From Haemophilus sp. C1 (GTDB lineage: Bacteria; Pseudomonadota; Gammaproteobacteria; Enterobacterales; Pasteurellaceae): DNA of 64,000 nucleotides. The stretch spans positions 62,001 through 126,000 of the forward strand of contig NZ_LDVZ01000002.1 in NCBI RefSeq assembly GCF_001276515.1, written 5' to 3'. This document shows positions 39,821-49,655 of the stretch, in pieces; positions within the stretch are counted from its first letter, which is position 1, and the number at the start of each line of letters is the position of its first letter. The notes beneath the pieces were generated by a model. That model had not been told where the DNA came from, did not search any database, and worked only from the letters and a program-made list of their open reading frames with translations. A program made the translations under genes and the position numbers.

Positions 39821-40288
39821 TTATTCTATAACGATTAATGGTTCGTCGAATTCAACAGCGTCACCGTCGTTGATAAGAATTGCTTTTACTACGCCAGCTT
39901 TGTCTGCTTCAATGCGGTTCATCATTTTCATTGCTTCAACGATACAAAGCGCGTCGCCAACTTTCACAGACTGACCTACTTCAACAAATGCTTTTGCTTC
40001 TGGGCTTGGACTGCGATAGAACGTTCCTACCATTGGTGAACGTACGAGATGGCCTGATAATTCATCAGATGCAGCTGGTGCTGGTGCCGCAGCTGCTGGT
40101 GCTTGAGCTGGCGCAGCCGATGGAGTTGGTGCTACTACTGGTGCTGCAGCGTATTGAACTGCTGCTGGAGCAACTGCTGGCGCTGCACGGCTAATACGTA
40201 CTGTACCTTCTTCTTCTTGCACTTCTAATTCAGTAATGCCAGATTCTTCTACTAATTCGATTAATTTTTTGATTTTACGAATGTCCAT
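39821..40288 (-). CDS. accB: Biotin carboxyl carrier protein of acetyl-CoA carboxylase
   Basis: AccB carries the carboxybiotin arm between the two half-reactions. The 155-residue protein has an N-terminal helical region ([20 protein letters not shown]). An Ala/Pro-rich flexible linker covers about residues 35-75. The C-terminal biotinyl domain has the biotinylation motif [15 protein letters not shown]. In E. coli its translation is autoregulated; no evidence for that can be seen here. AAGGAAGAACG precedes the ATG. Confidence 0.96.
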   Translation of the reverse strand: MDIRKIKKLIELVEESGITELEVQEEEGTVRISRAAPAVAPAAVQYAAAPVVAPTPSAAPAQAPAAAAPAPAASDELSGHLVRSPMVGTFYRSPSPEAKAFVEVGQSVKVGDALCIVEAMKMMNRIEADKAGVVKAILINDGDAVEFDEPLIVIE

Positions 40289-40315
40289 ACGTTCTTCCTA
40301 AAAAGATTGAAATTT

Positions 40316-40347
40316 TAACCGCACTTTTAAACGAAAAAGTGCGGTTA
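40316..40347. terminator. Inverted uptake-signal hairpin between aroQ and accB
   Basis: TAACCGCACTTTT and AAAAGTGCGGTTA form a stem of about 13 bp, with a short A-rich loop. It can end the aroQ transcript before accB. Confidence 0.65.
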
Positions 40348-40440
40348 TGAATAAACTTGTTTTTGTGTTGCAAAGATTACCTTAAATTTTGGAAATTTGC
40401 GATAAAATTCTGTGAATTTCGCCAAAAATGCTCGATTTTC

Positions 40441-40890
40441 TTATTTTTTAGTAAGGTAATCGATAGCAAATAAAAAGGCAAACTCGTAACCTTTTGCACC
40501 CAAACCGCAAATAACACCTTCAGCCACATCGCTAAAATAAGAATGATGACGAAATGGTTCACGTTTATGCACGTTGGATAAATGAATCTCCACAAAAGGA
40601 ATTGAAACGGCTAAAAGTGCATCGCGCAATGCTACACTGGTATGGGTATAAGCCGCAGGATTGATTAAAATAAAATCGACTTGATGAAAACTTTCGTGGA
40701 TCTTATTAATTAATTTTTCTTCACTATTGGTTTGAAAACATTCCACTTTTACATTGTGCTGAGTGGCTAATGTTTGTATTTTCTCTTCAATGGATGCAAG
40801 AGAAATACTGCCATAATGTTTTGGCTCGCGAGCCCCTAACATATTTAAGTTCGGGCCATTTAACAGCAAAATTCTGTGTGTTTGCGACAT
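40441..40890 (-). CDS. aroQ: 3-dehydroquinate dehydratase, type II
   Basis: AroQ dehydrates 3-dehydroquinate in the shikimate pathway. The 149-residue protein has the family start [18 protein letters not shown] (catalytic Tyr replaced by region REPKHYG, with Tyr in HYGS), the lid, [17 protein letters not shown], and [19 protein letters not shown]. The type II enzyme upstream of accBC is the usual order in Pasteurellaceae and many gamma-proteobacteria. Confidence 0.95.
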   Translation of the reverse strand: MSQTHRILLLNGPNLNMLGAREPKHYGSISLASIEEKIQTLATQHNVKVECFQTNSEEKLINKIHESFHQVDFILINPAAYTHTSVALRDALLAVSIPFVEIHLSNVHKREPFRHHSYFSDVAEGVICGLGAKGYEFAFLFAIDYLTKK

Positions 40891-40946
40891 TTTTAATCCT
40901 TTTTGTGTGGTGCATTATACTGGTTTTTCGATTTTTGGTGGTCGAA

Positions 40947-41936
40947 TCAGATAATTTTAGTGATAAATTCAGATTCTAAATCCACAATAGGTAAATTAGA
41001 AGCAGGCCAAGCACGTAGTACTTGATATTCCATCAACTCTAACGTGTCTAAGCCTGGCGTTACATTCGGGGTGTATTGTTGTGCGATTCGCGCAAGTTGA
41101 GAAAGCCCTAAACTGCTTTCGATACTTGAACTAATAACCGCTTTTAGACCTAACGAATGTGCTTGATTAATGAGCTCAGCACAACGTTGGATTGAACCAA
41201 TTAAAGTGGGTTTGATTACGACAGCCGATAAGTGCGGTTCTTTTTCTAGGCAAAAATTAGGCTCTCGCACGGATTCATCCCATGCAATTGCGATGTCGGT
41301 TTGAGCTGCAAATTCACGACTGAGTTCTTGAGTTTTACAAGGTTCTTCTAAAAATTGAATACGTTTTCTATGTTGCTGTTTGACTTTAGCGGCAAATTGT
41401 AACGCTTTTTCTAACGACCAATGACGGTTTGCATCTAGTCGTAATTGTAAATCGGGAATGGCTTCTAAAAACATATCGGCAATTAATCCATCGCGATTGG
41501 CTTCGTATATTCCCACTTTCATCTTTGCCACTTTTTCGCCTTTAATGCTCGCAAGTTTAGCGTACAGTTCATCTGGATCGCCATAACAAAGTGGTGCCGT
41601 ATGATAATTGCCTTCAGCTTGTAAATAACCTTTCATTTCATCCATTGAGCAACTGATACCAAAAGCAACGGAGGGATAGGTGCCATCTAATGGGACGCGA
41701 GGTGCGTCACAGCTTGCATTGCACCATGTCGTTAGCCATTCAATTGCTTGTTCTTGAGCTTGGTCTAGGGTTTCTTCGCTAAAACCAGGTAGCGGGGCGA
41801 TTTCTCCCCAGCCGTCTCTGCTGCAACTCACTCTTACGATTAAGCCTTCACGGCGTTTTAAAAAACGATCACGCAGAATAAGTTGGCTATCAACGGGGAT
41901 GGAATAACGGTAAAGATTAAATGATTTTTCAGCCAT
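40947..41936 (-). CDS. menC: o-Succinylbenzoate synthase
   Basis: MenC makes o-succinylbenzoate in menaquinone synthesis and belongs to the enolase superfamily. The 329-residue protein starts MAEKSFNLYRYSIPVDSQLI. It has the catalytic lysine motif AKMKVGIYE, metal ligands in LRLDANRHW, FLEEPCK and AIAWDESV, and VIKPTLIGS. I chose 41936 because TTGGGAGCAAGC is a proper ribosome site and the length fits. A longer in-frame start at 41990 runs through an uptake-signal pair and adds no homologous sequence. Confidence 0.9.
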   Translation of the reverse strand: MAEKSFNLYRYSIPVDSQLILRDRFLKRREGLIVRVSCSRDGWGEIAPLPGFSEETLDQAQEQAIEWLTTWCNASCDAPRVPLDGTYPSVAFGISCSMDEMKGYLQAEGNYHTAPLCYGDPDELYAKLASIKGEKVAKMKVGIYEANRDGLIADMFLEAIPDLQLRLDANRHWSLEKALQFAAKVKQQHRKRIQFLEEPCKTQELSREFAAQTDIAIAWDESVREPNFCLEKEPHLSAVVIKPTLIGSIQRCAELINQAHSLGLKAVISSSIESSLGLSQLARIAQQYTPNVTPGLDTLELMEYQVLRAWPASNLPIVDLESEFITKII

Positions 41937-41952
41937 GCTTGCTCCCAATACA

Positions 41953-41993
41953 AAAGTGCGGTCAAAATTCATGAAGATTTTTAACCGCACTTT
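41953..41993. terminator. Inverted uptake-signal pair between menB and menC
   Basis: AAAGTGCGGT (41953-41962) and ACCGCACTTT (41984-41993) are inverted with a 21-base loop, between the menB stop and the menC start. The long loop makes it a weaker terminator than the other pairs. Confidence 0.45.
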
Positions 41994-42004
41994 AGAACGA
42001 TAAT

Positions 42005-42862
42005 TTAAGGGTTACGTCTGAATTTACTGAAGTCTGGGGCGCGTTTTTCGTTAAACGCATTGCGACCTTCTTGACCCTCTTCAGTCATGTAGAACAACAT
42101 TGTTGCGTTACCCGCTAATTCTTGAAGACCTGCTTGGCCATCACAGTCAGCATTTAATGCCGCTTTCAAACAACGAATCGCGATTGGGCTATTGCGTAAC
42201 ATTTCACGACACCAACGCACGGTTTCTTTTTCAAGATCAGCGTAAGGCACAACAGTATTGACTAAACCCATGTCTAATGCTTCTTGTGCATTATATTGAC
42301 GGCATAAGAACCAAATTTCACGCGCTTTTTTCTGACCCACTAAACGAGCCATATAGCTTGCGCCCCAACCACCATCGAATGAACCGACCTTTGGCCCAGT
42401 TTGACCGAAAATAGCATTTTCAGCAGCAATCGTTAAATCACAAAGCATATGAAGTACGTGACCGCCACCAATTGCATAACCTGCCACCATTGCTACAACT
42501 GGTTTTGGACAAGAACGAATATCGCGTTGGAAATCTAATACATTTAAGTGATGTACGCCGCTGTCATCTTTGTAACCGCCGTAATCGCCACGCACTTTTT
42601 GGTCTCCACCAGAACAGAATGCTTTTTCGCCTTCGCCAGTTAATACGATAACACCAATATTTTCATCGAAACGAGCATCAGAAAATGCGGTGATCATTTC
42701 TTTCACTGTTTGTGGACGGAACGCATTACGAACTTCTGGGCGGTTAATCGTGATTTTGGCAATACCATCAGTGGATTTATGATAGCGAATGTCGCTATAG
42801 CCTTCACTATGGTCGACCCATTCAACAGGCGCATATAACACATCATCTTTTGGATTTTGCAT
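42005..42862 (-). CDS. menB: 1,4-dihydroxy-2-naphthoyl-CoA synthase
   Basis: MenB cyclises o-succinylbenzoyl-CoA to the naphthoyl-CoA ring of menaquinone. The 285-residue crotonase-fold protein has [18 protein letters not shown], the oxyanion region [50 protein letters not shown] and [17 protein letters not shown], all diagnostic of MenB rather than other crotonases. It precedes menC, its pathway partner, by 68 bp. Confidence 0.95.
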   Translation of the reverse strand: MQNPKDDVLYAPVEWVDHSEGYSDIRYHKSTDGIAKITINRPEVRNAFRPQTVKEMITAFSDARFDENIGVIVLTGEGEKAFCSGGDQKVRGDYGGYKDDSGVHHLNVLDFQRDIRSCPKPVVAMVAGYAIGGGHVLHMLCDLTIAAENAIFGQTGPKVGSFDGGWGASYMARLVGQKKAREIWFLCRQYNAQEALDMGLVNTVVPYADLEKETVRWCREMLRNSPIAIRCLKAALNADCDGQAGLQELAGNATMLFYMTEEGQEGRNAFNEKRAPDFSKFRRNP

Positions 42863-43006
42863 GAGAATTCCTTTAATTAACGTAAAAAAGTGCGGTCATT
42901 ATAGCGGAAGTTTTTCAGATCAGGAAAACTAAATTCATTTGCTACTTTATCTGTCGTGAAGATATTGCTAGAATTTTGCGTATTCTCTCTTTTATAAGGA
43001 TCAAAT

Positions 43007-43573
43007 GTGAAATTAATCGCAACCTTAGGTGTGGCAGTATTGCTGTCTGGCTGCTCAATGTTTGGTAGCTCACAATCCGCAATCCCAGGTGAATTTGCGG
43101 GGGCGGATTACCAACTTTCCGATCAAGATGCAAAACAATGGGCGATTGCAAGTAAGCAAGCAGAACAATGCGTTTACCCAAATTTAACTCGGATTTTGCA
43201 ACAGCATTTTTCTAAAGAAGATAGCTATATTCACTCACAATATGTCTTTTTCTATCCGTTGGAAAAAATTATTGGCGAGCAATATGTGAAGATTATTCAA
43301 GGTGATGAAAAATCGATGAATTACGCAAGCTATCAGTTTAAAAAATTTCGTACCGAAGTAGGCAATGTTGAGCCTTTAACTGAACAGGCGTGTTTAAAAT
43401 TACGTAATGAAGCGCGCGATGATTTGGCTGTCGTGAAAGGTCAATATAAAAATGGTATGGTGGAAGTGCAGAAAAATGAAGATGGCACACCAAAAAATCA
43501 AGATGGTATCGCGACGAATGAAAATAAATTCTTCTTTGATATTATCAAATGGGGATCGATGTTGTTGCTTTAG
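43007..43573 (+). CDS. Predicted lipoprotein of unknown function
   Basis: The 188-residue precursor begins with a lipoprotein signal peptide ([20 protein letters not shown], lipobox LLSGC). The mature part contains [38 protein letters not shown] and a hydrophilic [11 protein letters not shown] segment. I know it only as a conserved Haemophilus lipoprotein. The start is GTG, because the overlapping ATG at 43005 is followed at once by TGA and the ribosome site ATAAGGA fits the GTG. A perfect uptake-signal palindrome follows and also separates it from the convergent rpsT. Confidence 0.75.
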   Translation: MKLIATLGVAVLLSGCSMFGSSQSAIPGEFAGADYQLSDQDAKQWAIASKQAEQCVYPNLTRILQQHFSKEDSYIHSQYVFFYPLEKIIGEQYVKIIQGDEKSMNYASYQFKKFRTEVGNVEPLTEQACLKLRNEARDDLAVVKGQYKNGMVEVQKNEDGTPKNQDGIATNENKFFFDIIKWGSMLLL

Positions 43574-43594
43574 TCTGAAATTCAATGAAATAAA

Positions 43595-43626
43595 AAACCG
43601 CACTTTAAAGTGCGGTTTTATTTTTT
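43595..43626. terminator. Perfect uptake-signal palindrome between the lipoprotein gene and rpsT
   Basis: AAACCGCACTTT and AAAGTGCGGTTT are directly abutted with no loop, followed by TATTTTTT. The two genes converge here, so it can serve both. Confidence 0.78.
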
Positions 43627-43644
43627 ATTCTTTCTAGCTAAAAA

Positions 43645-43908
43645 TTACGCTAATTTTTTGATTTGTGCAGCTAATTTAGATTTGTGGTTTGCTGCTTTGT
43701 TAGCGTGGATTAAGCCTTTAGAAGCCATACGGTCAACAACTTTTTGCATTTCAACGAATGCTGCTTCAGCTGCTGCTTTTTCACCTGCTGCTACTTGAGC
43801 ATATACTTTTTTGATGTAAGTACGCATCATAGAGCGTTGGCTTGCGTTGTGTTGGCGGCGTTTTTCAGATTGAACCGCGCGTTTTTTTGCTGACTTGATA
43901 TTAGCCAA
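43645..43908 (-). CDS. rpsT: 30S ribosomal protein S20
   Basis: S20 binds 16S rRNA early in small-subunit assembly. The 87-residue basic protein reads (M)[18 protein letters not shown], then [14 protein letters not shown] set the start at a TTG (43908): the mature protein begins [14 protein letters not shown] lies seven bases upstream, and no ATG is available. A TTG two codons earlier is only one base from AGGAG. E. coli rpsT also uses a TTG start, which matters for its autoregulation. It is divergent from murJ. Confidence 0.92.
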   Translation of the reverse strand: MANIKSAKKRAVQSEKRRQHNASQRSMMRTYIKKVYAQVAAGEKAAAEAAFVEMQKVVDRMASKGLIHANKAANHKSKLAAQIKKLA

Positions 43909-44174
43909 GGTCAAACTCCTAAAATTTCTGTTGATTGATAGACAAAATAAAGGGCGTCAATATGCCGATTTTTTATACTTTTGTCAATGGAAAATTTGTG
44001 TTGATTTCGGTGAGACACAACCGAAAGTAAGTATCGTTATTTTTACAAGCTCTTTCAATATGGGCTCACACAAACGATGTGCGGCGGATTTTATCAGTTT
44101 TTTTTCACGGAATATAGCGTAAAAACAAAATTTCTATACAATTAGGCAAAAATTTTAGGGTAGAGAAGAATATT

Positions 44175-45749
44175 TTGAGTAAACGACTTTTAAAATCTAG
44201 CATTGTTGTTAGTTCTATGACTTTATTATCAAGAGTGTTAGGTCTTGTGCGCGATGTGGTTATCGCTCATCTTATTGGTGCTGGTGCCGCAGCAGACGTT
44301 TTTTTATTTGCTAATCGTATTCCAAATTTTCTTCGTCGTTTATTTGCTGAAGGGGCTTTTTCTCAGGCTTTTGTACCTGTTCTCGCAGAATATCAAAAAT
44401 CTGGTGATATTAATAAAACCCGTGAATTTATTGGAAAAGTTTCTGGTACCCTTGGGGGATTGGTCAGTATTGTTACGATCCTCGCGATGGTTGGATCGCC
44501 TGTCATTGCCGCTTTATTTGGGATGGGCTGGTTCACCGATTGGATAAATGATGGCCCTGATGCGCATAAATTTGAACAAGCCTCTCTTCTCCTTAAAATA
44601 ACTTTTCCTTATTTATGGTTTGTCACTTTTGTCGCGCTTTCTGGAGCTGTGCTTAATACGATTGGGAAATTCGGCGTGATGTCCTTTTCACCCGTGTTAT
44701 TAAATATAGCGATGATTGCCACCGCACTTTTCCTTGCACCACAAATGGACAATCCAGATCTTGCACTGGCTATCGGGATTTTTCTTGGCGGATTATTACA
44801 GTTCTTATTCCAAATTCCATTTATGAAACAAGCCGGTTTACTGGTTAAACCCAAATGGGCTTGGCGAGATGAAGGCGTAACCAAAATTCGTAAATTAATG
44901 ATCCCTGCTTTATTTGGTGTATCGGTAAGTCAAATTAATCTTTTGCTGGATACAGTGATTGCGAGTTTCTTAATGACGGGCTCTATTAGCTGGTTGTATT
45001 ACTCCGACCGTTTACTGGAATTTCCTCTCGGTTTATTTGGCATTGCTATTTCTACCGTAATTTTGCCAACACTTGCTCGTCACCACGTCAATCGTGAAGG
45101 CGATTCAGATAAAAGTTCGGTTGATTTTCGTAATACAATGGATTGGGGCGTGAGAATGATTTTATTACTTGGCGTTCCTACTGCCATTGGTATTGCGGTA
45201 TTGGCTCAGCCAATGTTACTTACGCTCTTTATGCGTGGAAATTTCATGCTAAATGATGTTTATGCCGCCTCTTATTCTTTATGGGCCTTTAATGCGGGTT
45301 TGCTTAGCTTTATGTTGATTAAAATCCTCGCCAATGGCTATTACGCTCGACAAGATACCAAAACGCCAGTGAAAATCGGCATTATTGCCATGGTGAGTAA
45401 TATGGGCTTTAACTTATTGGCGATTCCTTTCAGCTATGTAGGATTAGCAATTGCTTCAGCAATGTCGGCAACCCTTAACGCCTACTTACTCTATCGTGGC
45501 TTAGCTAAAGCGGATGTGTACCATTTCTCACGTAAAAGTGCGGTCTTTTTTGGAAAAGTTTTATTGGCAGCAATCGCAATGGGTGCGGCAGTTTGGTATT
45601 ACGTGCCTGAAATCAACCAATGGGCGAAAATGGATTTCTTCATGCGTGTTTATTGGCTTGTTTGGTTGATTGTATTAGCCGCAATAGTTTATGGTGCAAC
45701 GTTGATTTTATTAGGCGTTCAAAAGCACCATTTGCTGACAAAAAACTAA
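44175..45749 (+). CDS. murJ: Lipid II flippase MurJ
   Basis: MurJ flips lipid II across the inner membrane for peptidoglycan synthesis. The 524-residue protein has about 14 helices of the MOP fold and the family hallmarks SSMTLLSRVLGLVRDVVIAH, FANRIPNFLRRLFAEGAFSQ and FVPVLAEY. The best start is a TTG at 44175 with GAGAAGAA upstream. The first ATG (44217, giving 510 residues) lacks a ribosome site and would remove residues that align with the E. coli N-terminus. Uptake signals lie near 44720 and 45537. Confidence 0.93.
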   Translation: MSKRLLKSSIVVSSMTLLSRVLGLVRDVVIAHLIGAGAAADVFLFANRIPNFLRRLFAEGAFSQAFVPVLAEYQKSGDINKTREFIGKVSGTLGGLVSIVTILAMVGSPVIAALFGMGWFTDWINDGPDAHKFEQASLLLKITFPYLWFVTFVALSGAVLNTIGKFGVMSFSPVLLNIAMIATALFLAPQMDNPDLALAIGIFLGGLLQFLFQIPFMKQAGLLVKPKWAWRDEGVTKIRKLMIPALFGVSVSQINLLLDTVIASFLMTGSISWLYYSDRLLEFPLGLFGIAISTVILPTLARHHVNREGDSDKSSVDFRNTMDWGVRMILLLGVPTAIGIAVLAQPMLLTLFMRGNFMLNDVYAASYSLWAFNAGLLSFMLIKILANGYYARQDTKTPVKIGIIAMVSNMGFNLLAIPFSYVGLAIASAMSATLNAYLLYRGLAKADVYHFSRKSAVFFGKVLLAAIAMGAAVWYYVPEINQWAKMDFFMRVYWLVWLIVLAAIVYGATLILLGVQKHHLLTKN

Positions 45750-45783
45750 CTTCTCGCTATAATGCCGAAATTCTCTTATTTTC

Positions 45784-46722
45784 ATGGATAAGGACATGCA
45801 ATTAATTCGCGGGCTTCATAATGCAAATCGTGTTTTACAAGGTTGTGCGCTAACGATCGGCAATTTTGATGGCGTGCATTTAGGGCATCAAGCAGTCCTT
45901 CGCCATTTACGTCAAAAGGCTGACGAATTAAATTTACCCATGGCGGTATTGTTATTTGAATCACAGCCACGTGAATATTTTATGAGAGAAAATGCACCAG
46001 CGCGTTTAATGCGTTTGCGTGACAAAGTTTATTATCTAGAAAAGGCTAAGGTTGATGTCGTAATTGTGGCGAAATTTGACCGCACTTTTGCTGAGCAACC
46101 AGCTGATATTTTTATTGAAGAAACGCTTGTTAATCATCTACATGTGAAATTTTTAAGTATTGGCGATGATTTTAAGTTCGGCTCAAAACGCCAAGGCAAT
46201 TTTGCAATGTTGCAAGCAGCTGGTCAGCGTTTCGGTTTTGTTGTTGAAGATAACCGTAGCTTTTGTCTAGATGAACAGCGAATTAGTAGCACTGCGATTC
46301 GCGAAGCGTTGGCGAATGATGATTTACAACTTGCAGAAAATTTACTCGGTAAACCTTATCGTATTTTCGGGCGTGTGATTCATGGTAATAAGTTAGGCAG
46401 AACAATAGGATTTCCAACGGCAAATATTCGTTTGCATAGACAAGTCAATCCAATCAAAGGCGTTTATGCCGTAAAAGTGCGGTTAAAGTCAGGCGAGATT
46501 TTTAATGGCGTGGCAAATATGGGAAAACGCCCAACTATAAATGGATTAATGCAATTATTAGAAGTTCATTTATTTGATTTTTCTCAGAATATTTATGGCC
46601 AAATAGTGGAAGTGGAATTCTGCCACAAGATTAGAAACGAGATTAAATTTCCGTCTTTTGATGATTTAAAAATGCAAATTGAGAAAGACGTAGAAACTGC
46701 GAAAGCGTTTTTTAACAGTTAA
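45784..46722 (+). CDS. ribF: Bifunctional riboflavin kinase / FMN adenylyltransferase
   Basis: RibF turns riboflavin into FMN and FAD. The 312-residue protein has the adenylyltransferase domain (LTIGNFDGVHLGHQAVLRHL) and the RISSTAIREAL motif. The C-terminal kinase domain has GRTIGFPTANIRL and the GVANMGKRPT motif. Two starts are possible, 45784 and 45796; the second gives MQLIRGLHN, matching E. coli RibF, but its AAGGA is only one base away. The gene lies upstream of ileS, as in E. coli. Confidence 0.94.
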   Translation: MDKDMQLIRGLHNANRVLQGCALTIGNFDGVHLGHQAVLRHLRQKADELNLPMAVLLFESQPREYFMRENAPARLMRLRDKVYYLEKAKVDVVIVAKFDRTFAEQPADIFIEETLVNHLHVKFLSIGDDFKFGSKRQGNFAMLQAAGQRFGFVVEDNRSFCLDEQRISSTAIREALANDDLQLAENLLGKPYRIFGRVIHGNKLGRTIGFPTANIRLHRQVNPIKGVYAVKVRLKSGEIFNGVANMGKRPTINGLMQLLEVHLFDFSQNIYGQIVEVEFCHKIRNEIKFPSFDDLKMQIEKDVETAKAFFNS

Positions 46723-46750
46723 TTTTAAAATGTAAAAATTGGAAAATAAA

Positions 46751-49576
46751 ATGACAGTCGATTACAAAAACACTCTTAACCTACCGGAAACCAGTTTTCC
46801 AATGCGCGGTGATTTAGCTAAGCGCGAACCTGATATGTTGAAAAATTGGTACGAGAAAAATCTTTACAAAAAAATTCGTGAAGCGAGCAAAGGCAAAAAA
46901 TCTTTTATTCTGCATGATGGCCCTCCGTATGCGAACGGTAACATTCATATTGGTCACGCAGTAAACAAAATTCTGAAAGATATTATTATTAAATCCAAAA
47001 CGGCATTAGGTTTTGATTCGCCTTATATTCCAGGCTGGGACTGTCATGGTTTGCCAATTGAATTAAAAGTAGAAGGCTTGGTGGGTAAACCAAACGAGAA
47101 AGTGACTGCCGCTGAATTCCGCCAAAAATGCCGTGAATACGCCGCGGAACAAGTAGAGGGTCAGAAAAAAGATTTTATCCGTTTAGGCGTGTTGGGCGAT
47201 TGGGATAATCCTTATTTAACGATGAACTTCGATACCGAAGCGAATATTATCCGCACTTTAGGTAAAGTGATTGAAAACGGTCATTTATATAAAGGTTCAA
47301 AACCAGTGCACTGGTGTTTGGATTGTGGCTCTTCTTTAGCAGAAGCAGAGGTGGAATATGAAGACAAAGTTTCTCCATCTATCTATGTGCGTTTTCCTGC
47401 AGTAAGTGCGGTTGAAATCGAAGAGAAATTTAACGCAGTAGGCAAAGGCCATGGCAAATTATCTGCAGTCATTTGGACTACCACACCTTGGACAATGCCA
47501 TCTAACCGTGCGATTGCGGTAAATGCAGACTTAGAATACAACTTGGTACAACTTGGCGATGAGCGTGTGATTTTAGCTGCTGAATTAGTGGAGTCTGTGG
47601 CGAAAGCCGTGGGCGTAGAACAAGTTGAAGTTTTAGGTTCAGTAAAAGGTCAAGCACTTGAGTTAGTACGCTTTAACCATCCGTTCTATGATTTCACCGT
47701 GCCGGTAATTTTAGGCGATCACGTGACTACCGATGGCGGTACAGGTTTAGTACACACTGCACCAGATCATGGTTTAGACGACTTTGTTGTGGGTAAACAA
47801 TATGATTTACCGATGGCGGGTCTTGTATCTAATGATGGTAAATTTATTTCAACGACTGAATTCTTTGCAGGCAAAGGCGTATTTGAAGCCAATCCATTGG
47901 TTGTTGAAAAATTACAAGAAGTGGGCAACTTATTAAAAGTTGAGAAAATCAAACACAGCTACCCACACTGCTGGCGCCACAAAACGCCAATTATTTTCCG
48001 TGCAACACCACAATGGTTTATCGGTATGGAAACTCAAGGTTTACGCCAACAAGCATTAGGCGAAATCAAACAAGTTCGCTGGATTCCAGATTGGGGTCAA
48101 GCACGTATCGAAAAAATGGTTGAAAACCGCCCAGACTGGTGTATTTCCCGTCAACGTACTTGGGGCGTGCCGATGACCTTATTCGTGCATAAAGAAACCG
48201 AAGAACTTCATCCGCGTACCTTAGAGTTACTTGAAGAAGTAGCAAAACGTGTAGAAAAAGCTGGCATTCAAGCATGGTGGGATTTAGACGAAAAAGAATT
48301 ATTAGGGGCGGATGCTGAAACCTATCGAAAAGTGCCGGATACCCTTGACGTATGGTTTGACTCAGGATCAACCTATTCCTCTGTTGTCGCGAATCGTCTA
48401 GAATTTAACGGTCAAGATATCGATATGTATTTAGAAGGTTCTGACCAACACCGTGGCTGGTTTATGTCTTCTTTAATGCTTTCTACCGCAACAGACAGCA
48501 AAGCACCATACAAACAAGTATTAACTCATGGTTTTACCGTGGATGGTCAAGGCCGTAAGATGTCAAAATCTATCGGTAACATCGTGACCCCACAAGAAGT
48601 CATGGATAAATTCGGTGGTGATATTTTACGTTTATGGGTTGCTTCAACAGATTACACTGGTGAAATGACTGTTTCTGATGAGATCTTAAAACGTGCGGCT
48701 GACAGCTATCGTCGTATTCGTAATACCGCGCGTTTCTTATTAGCAAACTTGAATGGTTTTGATCCAAAACGTGATTTAGTCAAACCAGAAGAAATGATTA
48801 GTCTAGATCGTTGGGCGGTAGCTTGTGCATTAGATGCACAAAATGAAATTAAAGATGCCTATGATAATTACCAATTCCACACTGTGGTACAACGTTTAAT
48901 GCGTTTCTGTTCGGTAGAAATGGGCTCATTCTATTTAGATATTATCAAAGATCGTCAATATACAACAAAAGCAGACAGCCTTGCTCGTCGTAGTTGTCAA
49001 ACTGCGTTATGGCATATTGCTGAAGCATTAGTTCGTTGGATGGCGCCGATTTTATCTTTCACTGCCGATGAAATTTGGCAACACTTGCCACAAACCGAAA
49101 GTGGTCGTGCAGAATTCGTATTTACTGAAGAATTCTATCAAGGCTTATTTGGTTTAGGCGAGAATGAAAAATTAGATGATGCTTACTGGCAACAGCTGAT
49201 TAAAGTTCGTTCAGAAGTGAACCGCGTATTAGAAATTGCGCGTAACGATAAAGTGATCGGTGGTGGTTTAGAAGCAGAAGTGACCCTTTATGCGAATGGC
49301 GAATATCGTGCATTGTTAGAACAATTAGGCAATGAATTACGTTTCGTGTTAATCACCTCAAAAGCAGAAGTGAAAGCATTAGCAGACAAACCTGCAGATG
49401 TGGCTGCGGGTGAGTTAGAAGGTATTGCAGTGAATGTAGCTCGTTCTAACGGTGAAAAATGCCCACGTTGCTGGCATTATTCTGACAAAATTGGTGTAAA
49501 TTCAGAACATCCAACACTTTGTCCACGTTGTGTAGAAAATGTGGCGGGTAATGGTGAAGTGCGCTATTTTGCATAA
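46751..49576 (+). CDS. ileS: Isoleucine-tRNA ligase
   Basis: IleS charges tRNA-Ile and edits valine. The 941-residue class I synthetase has the HIGH motif in [17 protein letters not shown] and an editing domain with [16 protein letters not shown] and [14 protein letters not shown]. The KMSKS loop is [14 protein letters not shown]-terminal zinc finger has CPRCWHY and CPRCVENV. I chose the ATG at 46751 with GGAAAATA upstream; an in-frame TTG at 46739 is less likely. An uptake signal is inside the editing domain near 47405. Confidence 0.97.
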   Translation: MTVDYKNTLNLPETSFPMRGDLAKREPDMLKNWYEKNLYKKIREASKGKKSFILHDGPPYANGNIHIGHAVNKILKDIIIKSKTALGFDSPYIPGWDCHGLPIELKVEGLVGKPNEKVTAAEFRQKCREYAAEQVEGQKKDFIRLGVLGDWDNPYLTMNFDTEANIIRTLGKVIENGHLYKGSKPVHWCLDCGSSLAEAEVEYEDKVSPSIYVRFPAVSAVEIEEKFNAVGKGHGKLSAVIWTTTPWTMPSNRAIAVNADLEYNLVQLGDERVILAAELVESVAKAVGVEQVEVLGSVKGQALELVRFNHPFYDFTVPVILGDHVTTDGGTGLVHTAPDHGLDDFVVGKQYDLPMAGLVSNDGKFISTTEFFAGKGVFEANPLVVEKLQEVGNLLKVEKIKHSYPHCWRHKTPIIFRATPQWFIGMETQGLRQQALGEIKQVRWIPDWGQARIEKMVENRPDWCISRQRTWGVPMTLFVHKETEELHPRTLELLEEVAKRVEKAGIQAWWDLDEKELLGADAETYRKVPDTLDVWFDSGSTYSSVVANRLEFNGQDIDMYLEGSDQHRGWFMSSLMLSTATDSKAPYKQVLTHGFTVDGQGRKMSKSIGNIVTPQEVMDKFGGDILRLWVASTDYTGEMTVSDEILKRAADSYRRIRNTARFLLANLNGFDPKRDLVKPEEMISLDRWAVACALDAQNEIKDAYDNYQFHTVVQRLMRFCSVEMGSFYLDIIKDRQYTTKADSLARRSCQTALWHIAEALVRWMAPILSFTADEIWQHLPQTESGRAEFVFTEEFYQGLFGLGENEKLDDAYWQQLIKVRSEVNRVLEIARNDKVIGGGLEAEVTLYANGEYRALLEQLGNELRFVLITSKAEVKALADKPADVAAGELEGIAVNVARSNGEKCPRCWHYSDKIGVNSEHPTLCPRCVENVAGNGEVRYFA

Positions 49577-49596
49577 TTAAATTCGTTGTAAAACAG

Positions 49597-49628
49597 AAAA
49601 GTGCGGTTTATTTTAACCGCACTTTTTT
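49597..49628 (+). terminator. Inverted uptake-signal terminator after ileS
   Basis: AAAAGTGCGGTT (49597-49608) pairs with AACCGCACTTTT, followed by a T-run. In E. coli ileS and lspA are one operon; here this terminator and an extra gene intervene. Confidence 0.82.
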
Positions 49629-49655
49629 ACTTTTGTACAAAAGGAAGTAGAGATT

